Below, in pieces: positions 17,555 through 27,619 of a stretch of 64,000 nt of DNA. Location of the stretch: the NCBI GenBank assembly GCA_017533795.1, contig JAFWIH010000020.1:98019-162018 (forward strand), written 5' to 3'. A program made the translations under genes and the position numbers. The notes below the pieces were generated by a model, which was given only the letters and a program-made list of their open reading frames with translations, was not told the origin of the DNA and made no database searches. Position 1 is the stretch's first letter. Each line of letters starts with the position of its first letter. Origin of the DNA: Clostridia bacterium (lineage in GTDB: Bacteria; Bacillota; Clostridia; TANB77; CAG-508).

Positions 17555-18815
17555 TTATTTCTAATTCCTCATCACTTATTATTAATGAAACTATCCATGG
17601 CCACATAATATAAACTAATGGGTTAGTTGCCCCACATAAAACAAAAGATAAAAATCCTAAAAAAACAGCCATATATTTTTCATTATTGCTTTTTTTATAT
17701 TTTTTTAATAACTTTTTTAAAATATATACACAACCTATTGCAAAAATTGTAACTCCTATAATTCCTGTTTGAGCTAATAAAGCATTATAAATTATTTCAT
17801 AACTCCAAAAAGTTTTACTACTAGCCAAACTTTCTATAGCATATGAATTAAGTCCATTTCCCCAAATTGGAGATTGTAACCAAAGATTAAACAAAGCTAT
17901 TAAATTATTGTTTCTTTTCACAACACCTATATGATTTTTGGATATGCCATTCCTTAACGTACTAGTAGCTTTGTTAAAAATATCTTCAATATTTAAACTG
18001 TTAGATACATAATTCAGTATGTAAAATAAGCTAACCAGAATTATAACACCACTAATCAAATTTATAAATATTTTTTTTACTACAATTTTTCTGTTATGTA
18101 TTTTTGAAAAGAATATATAAACAATTTCAGTAAGAAGTATTAACTCAGTAATCTTCCTTCCACTTAATAAAACATATATACATCCAATAGAAATAATTAT
18201 GATTATAACTATTTTATCTTTTATCATAAGCTTATCCATTTGAAATGCCATATATAAGTATATTGGTAAAAGGAACATCAATGATACTTCATTAGATACT
18301 CTTAATGATAATTCATCTGTAGTATGATTGCTACTAATTTTTATAAAGTCAAGAATTGGTATAGATACTCCTTTTTTATATAATAGAATTGAAAATAAAT
18401 CCAAAAAAACTAATACAACAGTTAAGTATTCTAGGTATCTCCAAATAAAAAAGCTCCTTTTCTTCTCTAGATTCATAGTATAGCTTATAATAGTAATACA
18501 TATCGGCGTAATAATAAAATATTGAATTAGTGCAAAATCATTCTTTAATGAAAACTCGTACCCAGATATAATTCCATGCATTAAACTTACCGAAAAGTAT
18601 ATTATAAAAAAAGCAGTGTATATAAAGTAATCTCTTTTAAATAAAGCCTTTTTTTTAATAATTATTTCTGTAACACAAATCATTACTAAGGAAAATAGTA
18701 ATATTGTCTTAATTACTGTATGAGATCTGGAAGTCATAATCATGTAGAAAAGCCATGGACAGCCTATCATTATATATAACACATCAAATATATTTACTTT
18801 TTTCAATTTTAACAT
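17544..18815 (-). CDS. Wzy-like O-antigen/exopolysaccharide polymerase
   Basis: 423 residues, about 11-12 hydrophobic segments with a large extracytoplasmic loop containing NLWLQSPIWGNGLNSYAIES, the Gly-Asn-rich motif region usual in Wzy/WaaL (O-antigen ligase) proteins. Its position next to the Wzx flippase supports polymerase. Gene borders overlap on both sides (7 bases with the upstream glycosyltransferase, 11 bases with wzx), so all are one transcript. Confidence 0.85.
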   Translation of the reverse strand: MLKLKKVNIFDVLYIMIGCPWLFYMIMTSRSHTVIKTILLFSLVMICVTEIIIKKKALFKRDYFIYTAFFIIYFSVSLMHGIISGYEFSLKNDFALIQYFIITPICITIISYTMNLEKKRSFFIWRYLEYLTVVLVFLDLFSILLYKKGVSIPILDFIKISSNHTTDELSLRVSNEVSLMFLLPIYLYMAFQMDKLMIKDKIVIIIIISIGCIYVLLSGRKITELILLTEIVYIFFSKIHNRKIVVKKIFINLISGVIILVSLFYILNYVSNSLNIEDIFNKATSTLRNGISKNHIGVVKRNNNLIALFNLWLQSPIWGNGLNSYAIESLASSKTFWSYEIIYNALLAQTGIIGVTIFAIGCVYILKKLLKKYKKSNNEKYMAVFLGFLSFVLCGATNPLVYIMWPWIVSLIISDEELEISEK

Positions 18816-19693
18816 TTGTATTTACCCATTTCATAATTTTTATAATCTATATAAGCAATTCTTAATATTTTTATTTTTTTTATTTTTTCATCTTCAAATA
18901 ACACTATTTTGGTAATATGGTTAAGTGTTTGTAAAAAATTTAATGCACATTTCTTTATCATTCCATACCATTTATTGTTAAAATAAAACCTATTTCTAAA
19001 TATATAATAGTGTCTAAGCACATTATGATTAGGGTGCTTATATCCACTATCTTCTCCAAGCCTTTGATATAATGTTGAATTATAATACATAAATATCTTC
19101 TTATTACTTCTAATAATTTGTTTGCATAAATCAACTTCAGCTCTATCTAAAAAATAGTTTTCATCATATCTGAGATTCATATTATACAAATTCTTTAAAT
19201 ATATAAAACTTCCAGAAGTAATAACCCATTTTTTTTCTATTAGCTTATTTGTTTTTTTTTTATGATTATATCCATAATTAATGTATGGAGCTATAATTCC
19301 TAAACATTTATTATCCATACTATTTATTTTGCTTTGTATGTTAAGAATATCTTCACTTTTAAATGTACTGTCTTGGTCTAGTGTACATAGAAAGTCTAAT
19401 TCTTTACATTCATCCGTTTCTAAAATATAGTTTAAAGCATAAGGTAAACCCTTATTTTCATTTTCTGAGTAATAATAGTAATCTTTCAAACTATTTATGT
19501 ACGATTTATTATGATTATGCTCTGAATTATCAAAAATGAAAATTTTTTCAAAGCATGTATTATATTCTTTTATTTTTAAGATTTGCTCTTTTGTTGGATT
19601 GTATAAAATTATAGCTACACCATACTGTGTTGGTCTCAATAGTTTATTACTATTTTTATAACGCGGATTTTTAGGCATTGTGGTTTCCTTCAT
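18809..19693 (-). CDS. GT2 glycosyltransferase, rhamnosyltransferase-like
   Basis: 294 residues. N-terminal YGVAIILYNPTKEQILKIKE and IFIFDNSEHN are typical of GT2 enzymes related to rhamnosyltransferases; the DxD-type site is seen in LCTLDQDSTF, and LDRAEVDLCKQI corresponds to the usual FIDxVD...R motif region. Cytoplasmic, membrane-associated, adds a sugar to the lipid-linked repeat. Donor and acceptor are unknown. Start 19693 follows AAAGGAATCAAAAA. Confidence 0.85.
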   Translation of the reverse strand: MKETTMPKNPRYKNSNKLLRPTQYGVAIILYNPTKEQILKIKEYNTCFEKIFIFDNSEHNHNKSYINSLKDYYYYSENENKGLPYALNYILETDECKELDFLCTLDQDSTFKSEDILNIQSKINSMDNKCLGIIAPYINYGYNHKKKTNKLIEKKWVITSGSFIYLKNLYNMNLRYDENYFLDRAEVDLCKQIIRSNKKIFMYYNSTLYQRLGEDSGYKHPNHNVLRHYYIFRNRFYFNNKWYGMIKKCALNFLQTLNHITKIVLFEDEKIKKIKILRIAYIDYKNYEMGKYKC

Positions 19694-19711
19694 TTTTTGA
19701 TTCCTTTCTAA

Positions 19712-20506
19712 TTAATCTTTAGTAACAAAAGTCTTTTTAAAGACCTTTGTTATGAATGTTTTAAGTCTTATCCTAACAAAAGGCGGCATATATGAAATTA
19801 ATATATTACGAAAATGTTCAAAAATTGTTTCTTTCCATGTTTGTAATTCTCTATCTTCAAAATCAATTTCAGGATTTTTCCTACATAGTTTTAAATAATT
19901 AATTCTATCCCATTTCCCTTTAGTAATACCAGGTGTAATTCCAAAAAAATTTTTTCTTACAATTAGATGTTTTTCATAATAGAAATCTTTATTTTCATGC
20001 AAATAGTACTCTTCATAATCTAAATCATTTTTAAATGTTGCTAATTGTTTTTGAATATAATTGTGACTAACAACAAAAGCAACAAAATTATGACTATATC
20101 TATCTAAACTATTTATATATCTAAAATAATCATTAAATCTTTTTTCCTTTTTATATCTTTTTACATACATTAATGAACAATAGTCAATTTTACTCTTTTG
20201 TATAAGATATAATTGTTTTTTTATTTCGCAATCATTAATCTTTTTATTTATAAAAGCATCCCCCAAAAAACACATATAATAATTACTTTTATACATATTT
20301 GCAGCATTTAGAATACATTCTATAAGAGAAGCATTTCTGCCATTATAAACACATTCATATCCACTAAACTCTTCTTTTTCTCCAGTTATAGAAATAATAA
20401 TTTTGTAATTACACTCTTTCCAATATTTTTTTAGTAACTGCAAAAAGTTGACAGTTATATTTTTGTAGTTTGAATGTGTAGGTAAAATAATAATATATTT
20501 TTGCAT
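19712..20506 (-). CDS. Probable glycosyltransferase of the polysaccharide operon (weak family match)
   Basis: 264 residues. The start MQKYIIILPTHSNYKNITVN is GT-A-like (compare the IVIPTxN start of GT2), and YMCFLGDAFINKKI could hold a modified DxD (LGDAF). The C-terminal 70 residues are basic with amphipathic helices, as in membrane-attached transferases. It does not show the full GT2 motif set, so the call rests mainly on position between two GT2 genes. Gene spacing is 18 bases to the next gene but 129 bases from the previous one. Confidence 0.6.
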   Translation of the reverse strand: MQKYIIILPTHSNYKNITVNFLQLLKKYWKECNYKIIISITGEKEEFSGYECVYNGRNASLIECILNAANMYKSNYYMCFLGDAFINKKINDCEIKKQLYLIQKSKIDYCSLMYVKRYKKEKRFNDYFRYINSLDRYSHNFVAFVVSHNYIQKQLATFKNDLDYEEYYLHENKDFYYEKHLIVRKNFFGITPGITKGKWDRINYLKLCRKNPEIDFEDRELQTWKETIFEHFRNILISYMPPFVRIRLKTFITKVFKKTFVTKD

Positions 20507-20635
20507 ATTTTTTTCCTTGTTAACTATATTTTTATCTCAATTAAAAATTATCCTTTGTTAAAAGCAAAAATTTGTAAAATGCACTAAATATAAAGCCTTA
20601 TACAGTGTTATCTTAATTTATAAGCACTTTATCCT

Positions 20636-21463
20636 CTATTGTCTCAATCCTTTATATACAATTTTTCTACTCCAAGTAGGTAAAATAGAAACTATGGCAT
20701 GAGGGATAGCTCCTGTAATAAAGTCCAAATTACTCTCCCATTTGCTATTTCTCAAATAATTATGAAACCTTAGCAAGTCTTTTGCATATTTGAATCCACC
20801 TCGTCTCTTATAAAAATCATTTGGAACTCTCATATATACCAAAGCTTCATGTATATTCATTCCTTTATATTTACTCTGTAGTAATCTAATCCACAAATAA
20901 TAATCTTCAAAAAAATGGTAGGTTTCGTCATAGCTTCCAACATCCAACACATCTGTTTTTTTAAACATTACTGCTGGATGATTAAATGGATTTCTTTTTC
21001 GCGAATATTTTATTATTTCTTCATATGTAGTAGGAATTTTTTTTACACCAATTGTATTGTTTATATCTCCATAAAACTCTTCTAGACTAGAACTTATTAT
21101 AGATATATCTTCAATTTTATTAAATACTTCAAATTCTTTTTCGCATCTGTCTTTTTTTGAAATGTCATCACTATCTTGTCTTACAACGATTTCATTCTTG
21201 CAATGTTTTAATCCTTCATTAAGTGCTATTCCTAGTCCCGAATTAACATCCATTCTAATAATATTTAATATATTAAAAAATTTTTGTTGATATTTTTTTA
21301 TAACATCTTCCAAATCTCTATTTAATGGGCCATCACACACTAATACAAAGTCATTTGTTTTTAGTGTTTGTTCAAATATACTTTTCATTGATTCATCTAA
21401 GTATTCTGCCTTTTCTTTATTATAAACAGACATTAAAACAGAATAATTGTTGTATTTGCTCAT
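20636..21463 (-). CDS. GT2 glycosyltransferase
   Basis: 275 residues. NYSVLMSVYNKEKAEYLDES is the canonical GT2 (WcaA/amylovoran-type) start; FVLVCDGP, NSGLGIALNEGL and VRQDSDDIS (DxD-containing metal/sugar-nucleotide site) follow. FFEDYYLWIRL matches the ED acceptor motif. It is the second gene after the priming transferase, so it probably adds the second sugar of the repeat. About 110 untranslated bases follow before the next gene, with no terminator visible. Confidence 0.92.
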   Translation of the reverse strand: MSKYNNYSVLMSVYNKEKAEYLDESMKSIFEQTLKTNDFVLVCDGPLNRDLEDVIKKYQQKFFNILNIIRMDVNSGLGIALNEGLKHCKNEIVVRQDSDDISKKDRCEKEFEVFNKIEDISIISSSLEEFYGDINNTIGVKKIPTTYEEIIKYSRKRNPFNHPAVMFKKTDVLDVGSYDETYHFFEDYYLWIRLLQSKYKGMNIHEALVYMRVPNDFYKRRGGFKYAKDLLRFHNYLRNSKWESNLDFITGAIPHAIVSILPTWSRKIVYKGLRQ

Positions 21464-21508
21464 ATCATATTCTCCACTCTTTTAGTATATAGCTGCTCTT
21501 ATACCACC

Positions 21509-22156
21509 CTATCCTACTTTGCTTGTTTTTGCTTTCTCAAGTAATTCTCTTGTATCTTTTAATTTTCTTATTTCATCTTTTATTCCTTGTTCAGAAATCT
21601 CGGCATTTGCCTTAGAAAAAACAGTTTTAATTGTTTCAATTATTAACTTCATATCTTCTTTAAAACTAATATTATCAACATATTCTATATCATAATTGAT
21701 TTTTTCAAATATATCTATACCATTTCTTCCTTTAACTTGTGCTAATCCAGAAATACCTGGCAATACTTCTACACGTCTTTTTTGCTCATCTGTGAACCAT
21801 TCATAATATTCAGGTATCCATGGTCTTGGTCCAATAAAACTCATTTCTCCTTTTATGATATTAAAAAGTTGTGGGAGCTCATCAATACTGGTTTTGCGTA
21901 TTATTTTTCCAGTTTTTGTAACCATCTCATCATGTGTTAACTCACTATGTAATTCTTCTCTTTCAGTCTTCATAGATCTAAATTTATATGTATTAAATAC
22001 CTTTAGTCCTTTTCCCATTCTCTTAGATTTGTATATTATTGGTCCACCGTCTTCAGTTTTTATACATATTGCTACTATTATCATAGGTATTGCAAATACA
22101 CATACTAATACAATTGACAAAAACAAATCAAATAATCTTTTTACCTTTGTATACAT
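21509..22156 (-). CDS. Priming glycosyl-1-phosphate transferase (EpsL/WcaJ type)
   Basis: 215 residues. One N-terminal membrane helix (about 8-31) and the catalytic PF02397-type domain: SKRMGKGLKVFNTYKFRSM, TSIDELPQLFNIIKGEMSFI, GPRPWIPEY and LPGISGLAQVKGRNG. The enzyme loads the first sugar phosphate onto undecaprenyl phosphate, starting the repeat unit. It is the first gene of the operon and directly follows a near-perfect promoter. The C-terminal tail is longer and more basic than the minimal enzyme. Confidence 0.95.
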   Translation of the reverse strand: MYTKVKRLFDLFLSIVLVCVFAIPMIIVAICIKTEDGGPIIYKSKRMGKGLKVFNTYKFRSMKTEREELHSELTHDEMVTKTGKIIRKTSIDELPQLFNIIKGEMSFIGPRPWIPEYYEWFTDEQKRRVEVLPGISGLAQVKGRNGIDIFEKINYDIEYVDNISFKEDMKLIIETIKTVFSKANAEISEQGIKDEIRKLKDTRELLEKAKTSKVG

Positions 22157-22186
22157 TTTTTTCTCCCAACATTTTTGTTCCTTCTC

Positions 22187-22215
22187 ATTGTACTATTACT
22201 GTATTTTTTTTTCAA
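22187..22215 (-). promoter_or_regulatory. Promoter of the exopolysaccharide operon
   Basis: Minus strand: TTGAAA (22215-22210), 17-base spacer, TACAAT (22192-22187), 30 bases before the priming transferase start. Confidence 0.8.
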
Positions 22216-22262
22216 GTGTTTTTTACAACTAATTTTTCTTTTTTCGACAAAGTTTTTTTCAT

Positions 22263-22303
22263 AAAAATAGGTTGTATGAATTTACTCATACAACCTATTT
22301 TTT
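22263..22303 (-). terminator. Terminator after galE
   Basis: AAAAATAGGTTGTATGA pairs with TCATACAACCTATTTTT (15+ bp stem). On the minus strand it starts at the galE stop and ends in TTTTTATG. It separates the cysS-galE transcript from the exopolysaccharide operon. Confidence 0.9.
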
Positions 22304-23306
22304 ATTTATTCATCTGTATATATCTCCATGAATCTCTACACATATCTTCTAGTGTTTTTGTTGCTTTCCAGCCAAGTTCCGCTTCTGCTTTTGATGCATC
22401 AGCATAACATGCTGCAATGTCCCCTGGTCTTCTTTCATCTATTACATAAGGTATTTTTATATTATTCACCTTTTCAAATGTTTTTACTAATTCTAGTACA
22501 CTATATCCACATCCCGTACCTAAATTGTATTTTTCTACTCCACCATCAGCACTGAGTAATTTTTCTAGTGCCAGGATATGTCCTTTTGCTAAATCTACAA
22601 CATGTATATAGTCTCTTACTCCTGTGCCATCTTTTGTTTCATAGTCATCTCCAAATACATGAAGTTTTTCTAATTCTCCTATTGCTACTTTTTGTATATA
22701 TGGCATTAAATTATTAGGTATTCCATTTGGGTTATCTCCAAGTAGTCCACTTTCGTGTGCTCCTATTGGATTAAAGTATCTCAATATTGTTATCTTCCAA
22801 CTATTGTCTGAAATATATAGGTCTTCTAATATTTTTTCTATCATTGCTTTTGTTGCACCATAAGGGTTTGTTGGAGTTCTTCTTCCCATTGTTTCTACAA
22901 GTCTTGGTACACCTGGGTCTCCATATACTGTTGCAGATGAGCTAAACACTATTTTTTTACAGTTATGTTTTCTCATAACATCTAATAGAGTAAGTGTTCC
23001 CATTATATTATTATAATAGTATTCTAATGGTTTTTCTACACTTTCTCCCACAGCTTTTAATCCTGCAAAATGTATTACAGCATCAATTTCATTTTCTGCA
23101 AATATCTTGTCTATTGCTTCTTTATCTAATATGTCTGTTTTATAAAACTTTGGCTCTTTTCCTGTTATTTGTTTAATTCTCTCTACAACATCTTCATTGC
23201 TATTTATTAAGCTATCTACTATAGCTATATCTTTACCAGTATTAATTAACTCTACTGCTGTGTGGCTTCCTATATAGCCTGTTCCACCTGTAAGTAGTAC
23301 TTTCAT
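22302..23306 (-). CDS. galE: UDP-glucose 4-epimerase
   Basis: 334 residues, normal length. Interconverts UDP-Glc and UDP-Gal (or the GlcNAc/GalNAc pair). NAD-binding start MKVLLTGGTGYIGSHTAVEL, Ser/Tyr/Lys active-site elements FSSSATVYG and NPYGATK, and RYFNPIGAHESGLLGD are classic GalE. It sits between a vanZ-family gene (1 base upstream) and the exopolysaccharide operon, separated from the latter by a terminator; it likely supplies galactose-type sugars to that polymer. Confidence 0.97.
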   Translation of the reverse strand: MKVLLTGGTGYIGSHTAVELINTGKDIAIVDSLINSNEDVVERIKQITGKEPKFYKTDILDKEAIDKIFAENEIDAVIHFAGLKAVGESVEKPLEYYYNNIMGTLTLLDVMRKHNCKKIVFSSSATVYGDPGVPRLVETMGRRTPTNPYGATKAMIEKILEDLYISDNSWKITILRYFNPIGAHESGLLGDNPNGIPNNLMPYIQKVAIGELEKLHVFGDDYETKDGTGVRDYIHVVDLAKGHILALEKLLSADGGVEKYNLGTGCGYSVLELVKTFEKVNNIKIPYVIDERRPGDIAACYADASKAEAELGWKATKTLEDMCRDSWRYIQMNK

Positions 23307-23307
23307 A

Positions 23308-23766
23308 TTATTTCCTCCTTAGAAAACCTTTTAATGCTATAAATAGTATTGTTCCAAAACTTCCACCTGCTGTATCTATAATTATATCTCTTAACTCAGA
23401 GCTTCTGCCTTCTACAAAGAATTGATGTATTTCATCTGTTATAGCATAAATTAAAGTATATACTATTGTATATAAAATTATTCGTTTATCTTGTACATTT
23501 GTTGTATTTATATAGTTTGCAATTAGGAATCCACCAATTGCATACAATACAAAATGTGCACATTTTCTAACAATTATTTCTACAATGTCTCTTTTTCTTT
23601 TTGAAATTTTTTTATCATCTTTTGTAATAGCTTTAACTACTTTTTCTGTTATTCCTCCACTTGTTTTACTTGAAATGTCTGCTGGCTGATTAGAAAAAGC
23701 AAATACTATTATCATCCAAATTATTATAAGAAATAAATATATAATTTTTCTTCTATTTACCTCCAT
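23308..23766 (-). CDS. VanZ-family membrane protein
   Basis: 152 residues, four hydrophobic segments. VanZ signature elements are IIIWMIIVFAFSNQPADIS, KCAHFVLYAIGGFL and ITDEIHQFFVEGRSSELRDI with the conserved DxxxHQ...R..D...D pattern. The family is linked to teicoplanin resistance and envelope lipids but has no settled reaction. The start overlaps the upstream orf by 14 bases. Confidence 0.93.
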   Translation of the reverse strand: MEVNRRKIIYLFLIIIWMIIVFAFSNQPADISSKTSGGITEKVVKAITKDDKKISKRKRDIVEIIVRKCAHFVLYAIGGFLIANYINTTNVQDKRIILYTIVYTLIYAITDEIHQFFVEGRSSELRDIIIDTAGGSFGTILFIALKGFLRRK

Positions 23767-24448
23767 TTAACACCTCTAGGTATTCGGCAAGCTTATTTGT
23801 ATTTGTAAATTGAATTTTTCCATCGTTTATTTCCCAATATTTTGAGTTTTTTGCCAAAAAGTCTATTGTGTCTTCTAAGCCTTCTAGTCTTTCTTCCGCT
23901 TCTTCTTGCTCATCTATTGCTTTTTCTTTTATAGTTGTAAGCATCTCTTGCATTGCCTCATTGTTCATAATATTTTTATATACATCTATATAGTTCTCTT
24001 TTATGTCTTTCCCTTCTATCGCCCCATTTATAGAAGACTCACTATCCATATTTTCTGCTTTGGTTTTTAATGTATTAAACTCTTGCTTTTTTTCTTCTAC
24101 TTTTTGTTTTACAACTAATAATTCTACTGGGTCTCCATTAATGTTTTCAGCAGATAAAATCTTTTCCGCCTGTTCTTCGTTGCAAAAGTCTTTCATACTA
24201 ATAAATATTTTTTTTGAGTCATTCAAATAGTTTTTTACTGTTTCTTCTACTTTTCCATAGTTTCCATTTGATTTTATTGACATGTCTAATTCATCATTTA
24301 TTATATCTGTTTCTAAAACTTTTGTCATTTCCTTTTGTAATATTTCAGCTTGCTGACTTCCATTTTGTATATAATAATATCCTCCTATTAAACCTGCTAT
24401 TAATAATATAACCACTATTATTGCAAATATTAATCTTTTGGTTCCCAT
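23753..24448 (-). CDS. Membrane-anchored coiled-coil protein, unknown
   Basis: 231 residues. One N-terminal helix (about 6-26) followed by an extracytoplasmic, strongly charged helical region with coiled-coil character (KQKVEEKKQEFNTLKTKAEN, KEKAIDEQEEAEERLEGLED). No family recognised. It lies 20 bases after argS and overlaps vanZ, so it is made with the aminoacyl-tRNA synthetases. Start 24448 follows GGAGGAATACAA. Confidence 0.75.
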   Translation of the reverse strand: MGTKRLIFAIIVVILLIAGLIGGYYYIQNGSQQAEILQKEMTKVLETDIINDELDMSIKSNGNYGKVEETVKNYLNDSKKIFISMKDFCNEEQAEKILSAENINGDPVELLVVKQKVEEKKQEFNTLKTKAENMDSESSINGAIEGKDIKENYIDVYKNIMNNEAMQEMLTTIKEKAIDEQEEAEERLEGLEDTIDFLAKNSKYWEINDGKIQFTNTNKLAEYLEVLNGGK

Positions 24449-24468
24449 TTGTATTCCTCCATATTTAT

Positions 24469-26175
24469 CTACATTTTGTTTGGCATTTCAATTCCAAGTA
24501 ATTTTGCACCTATTTTTAGAACTTGTCCTACTGCATATGTTAAGTACACTCTAGCATTTTGGACACTACTATCATCTACTATTATTTTGTTTTCGTTGTA
24601 AAAACTGCTAAATGCTTTTGCCAAGTCAATTAAATACCTTGATAAAATTGATGGTTCATTTTTTTCTGTAACTTGTATTAGTGTTTCTTCAAAATTGTAC
24701 ATTAGTTTTAATACATTTTTTGAATAACTGTCTGTTAATACATCAAAGTTTATATCCTTTATATCTGGAACTCCTCCAGCCTTTTCTACTACACTTTTTG
24801 TTCTAACATATGTGTATTGAATATATGGTCCAGTTTCTCCTTGGAAATTTAATATTTCGTCCCAATCAAATATTTCATCTTTTATTCTATTATTTGCTAA
24901 ATCATTAAATACTACTGCACCTACACCAACTTTTTTAGCAACGTCTTCTTTGTCTTCTAAGTTTGGATTTTTTTCTTCTATTATTATTCCAGCTCTTTTT
25001 ATTGCTTCATTTAGAAGGTCTTCTAATTTAACAACATTTCCTTCTCTTGTTGACATTTTACCAGTTTTTAGTTGGACCATTCCAAATTGGACATGTTCTA
25101 ATCCTTTTAGTTGTTTTTCTGGAATGCCAAGATATTGTGCTGCTTCAAATAATTGTCTAAAGTGTAAAGCTTGTTCATATGATACTACATATAATGCTTT
25201 GTCAAAGTCATAAGTTCTTGTTCTATATAATACTGCTGCTAAATCTCTTGTTGCATAGGTTGTAGATCCATTTGATTTTATTACAATAAGTGGTGCTACA
25301 TTTTCATCCTTCATTTCTATTATTTTTGTGCCTTGTGAATCTTTAAGTTTACCTGATTTTTCTAGTATATCTATTACTTCGTCCATTTTATCTGAATAGA
25401 ATGCTTCCCCATTCCATGATTCAAATTTTGTTCCAAGTAAATCATATACCCTTTGGAATTCTTTTAAACTTAAATCTTTAAATCTATTCCAAAGGTTTGT
25501 ACAGTATTCGTCGCCTTCTTCAAGTTTTTTAAAGTTTTCTCTACATCTATTTAATACTTCTTCATCTTCTTTGCATAAATTGTTTATACGAATATATATT
25601 TTAGTAAGTTCATTTATGGGATCATTTTCTATGTCATATTCGTCTCCCCACATTTTGTAACCTTCTATCATTTTTCCAAATTGTGTTCCATAGTCACCTA
25701 AATGATTTACTCCTGTAACGTTATACCCCAAGTACTTATATATTGCAGATAACGCTCCTCCTATTACTGTTGAACGTAAATGTCCTATGTGAAAAGGCTT
25801 TGCAATGTTTGGTGCTGAAAAGTCTATTACTATGTTTTTTCCATTTCCAAGTGTAGATTTTCCATATTCTTCTGATTTATCCATTTCTGTTAGTACTTCT
25901 TTTGCTAAAGTTTCTTTATTAACATAGAAGTTTATAAAGCCTCCTACTACCTCTACTTTTTCTATTATGGTTTCGTCAATTTTTAAATTTTCTTTTATTT
26001 CTTCTGCTATAGCTTGTGGTGCTTTTTTTAATGTTTTTGCTAGTCTAAAACATGGAAATGCATAATCTCCATTTGTATTTGATTTTGGTTTTTCTATGTA
26101 TTTTTCTAGTTCTTGTTTGTCAAATTCTATAGTATTTGCTATCATCTCTGCAATTTTTTGCTTAAAATCTATCAT
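24469..26175 (-). CDS. argS: Arginyl-tRNA synthetase
   Basis: 568 residues, class I. Charges tRNA-Arg. HIGH motif in KPFHIGHLRSTVIGG, KMSK-like loop in TGKMSTREGNVVKL (many ArgRS use such a variant), N-terminal tRNA-D-loop-binding domain and C-terminal DALR anticodon domain (NARVYLTYAVGQVLKIGAKL). Located 2 bases after cysS. Confidence 0.97.
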   Translation of the reverse strand: MIDFKQKIAEMIANTIEFDKQELEKYIEKPKSNTNGDYAFPCFRLAKTLKKAPQAIAEEIKENLKIDETIIEKVEVVGGFINFYVNKETLAKEVLTEMDKSEEYGKSTLGNGKNIVIDFSAPNIAKPFHIGHLRSTVIGGALSAIYKYLGYNVTGVNHLGDYGTQFGKMIEGYKMWGDEYDIENDPINELTKIYIRINNLCKEDEEVLNRCRENFKKLEEGDEYCTNLWNRFKDLSLKEFQRVYDLLGTKFESWNGEAFYSDKMDEVIDILEKSGKLKDSQGTKIIEMKDENVAPLIVIKSNGSTTYATRDLAAVLYRTRTYDFDKALYVVSYEQALHFRQLFEAAQYLGIPEKQLKGLEHVQFGMVQLKTGKMSTREGNVVKLEDLLNEAIKRAGIIIEEKNPNLEDKEDVAKKVGVGAVVFNDLANNRIKDEIFDWDEILNFQGETGPYIQYTYVRTKSVVEKAGGVPDIKDINFDVLTDSYSKNVLKLMYNFEETLIQVTEKNEPSILSRYLIDLAKAFSSFYNENKIIVDDSSVQNARVYLTYAVGQVLKIGAKLLGIEMPNKM

Positions 26176-26177
26176 TT

Positions 26178-27566
26178 TTATCCTCCCTTTACAACCTCTG
26201 TGCCATTTTTAGTATCTTTAACACTATATCCTCTATTTTGAAGTTCATCTCTTATTCTATCAGATTCTTCCCAGTTTTTGTTTTCTCTTGCGATGTTTCT
26301 TTGTTCTATTAATTTAATAATTTCATCTGGTAATTCTCTATTATTTTCTGGTATTTGGTTTATTTCTAAACCTAATACCTCATCAAATTTTAGTAACAAT
26401 TCTGCAAGTTTTGGAGATTTAGTTTCATATCTTACTACTTCCCATACTATCCCCATTGCTGCTGGCATGTTTAAGTCATCATTTATTGCTCTATGAAATC
26501 TTTCTTCATATTCACTTATTACAGAACTCTCTATATCTTGGTTTCCATTTTTGTGGTTTTGATATCCTTGTCTTAGTCTATTTAAAGATATTTGACTTGC
26601 TTTTGCTCCTTCAAATGTAAAATTTAATTTGTTTCTGTAGTGTGAACTAAAGCAAAATAATTTATACGCAATTGGTTCTATACCTTTTTCCTGTAATTCA
26701 TCAAGTGTATATACATTTCCTAATGATTTAGACATTTTTCCACCGTCTACTAGTAAGAATTCACAATGCATCCAAAAATTAGCAGGATTATGTCCAAAAG
26801 AACCTTTACATTGTGCAATTTCATTTTCGTGATGAATTGGAATATGATCTACTCCGCCTGTGTGAATATCAAAGTTTTCACCTAAAAAACGTCTTCCCAT
26901 TGCTGAACATTCTATATGCCATCCTGGATAGCTTTTTCCCCATGGACTATCCCACTTCATTATGTGGTTTTCCGGAGCTTTTATCCATACTGCAAAGTCA
27001 TATGGGTTTCGCTTTTCGTTGTCTACTTCTATTCTTGCTCCTGCTTCCTGTCCTTCTACACTATTATTAGAAAGTACTGGATATTTGTCTAATTTTGACA
27101 CATCAAAATAAATTCCTGTACTTGTTTCATATCCATACCCATTGTCTACAATTTCTTGAACCATTTCTAGCATTTGTGGAATGTTATCTGTTGCTTTAGT
27201 AATAATCTCTGGCATATCAATGTTTAGTTTTTTCATATCTTTCATAAAAGCATCTGTATAAAACTTAGCTATTTCATATGGATTTTTTCCTTCTTTTCTA
27301 GCTGCTTTTTCCATTTTGTCTTCGCCAGTATCTGCATCTGAAGTTAGATGACCTACATCTGTTATATTCATTACATGATTCATTTTAAATCTATTATATT
27401 TTAATACTCTACGTAAACTATCTACAAAAATATATGTTCTAAAATTACCAATATGTGCATAACTGTACACGGTTGGTCCACAGCTATACATTTTTACTTC
27501 TTTATTATTAATTGGCTCAAACAATTCCTTTTTCTTTGTTAAAGTATTGTATAAGTATATATCCAT
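26178..27566 (-). CDS. cysS: Cysteinyl-tRNA synthetase
   Basis: 462 residues, class I. Charges tRNA-Cys. Zinc-ligand/HIGH region MYSCGPTVYSYAHIGNFRTY, second zinc Cys in WHIECSAMGRRFLG, and KMSKSLGN. It is the first gene of cysS-argS-orf-vanZ-galE. The 63-base upstream gap is too short for a T-box, but holds a strong hairpin. Confidence 0.97.
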   Translation of the reverse strand: MDIYLYNTLTKKKELFEPINNKEVKMYSCGPTVYSYAHIGNFRTYIFVDSLRRVLKYNRFKMNHVMNITDVGHLTSDADTGEDKMEKAARKEGKNPYEIAKFYTDAFMKDMKKLNIDMPEIITKATDNIPQMLEMVQEIVDNGYGYETSTGIYFDVSKLDKYPVLSNNSVEGQEAGARIEVDNEKRNPYDFAVWIKAPENHIMKWDSPWGKSYPGWHIECSAMGRRFLGENFDIHTGGVDHIPIHHENEIAQCKGSFGHNPANFWMHCEFLLVDGGKMSKSLGNVYTLDELQEKGIEPIAYKLFCFSSHYRNKLNFTFEGAKASQISLNRLRQGYQNHKNGNQDIESSVISEYEERFHRAINDDLNMPAAMGIVWEVVRYETKSPKLAELLLKFDEVLGLEINQIPENNRELPDEIIKLIEQRNIARENKNWEESDRIRDELQNRGYSVKDTKNGTEVVKGG

Positions 27567-27587
27567 ATATTCGTCTCCTTTACGTTA

Positions 27588-27619
27588 TTTAGGCAGAAGC
27601 ATATGTTTCTGCCTAAATA
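27588..27619. terminator. Strong hairpin between the PBP gene and cysS
   Basis: ATTTAGGCAGAA (27588-27599) pairs with TTCTGCCTAAAT, with a GCATATG loop. The stem is perfect but neither side has a good T-run (minus strand continues AACGTAAAGG into the cysS ribosome site). It is either a weak terminator for the PBP gene or a leader element of cysS. Confidence 0.5.
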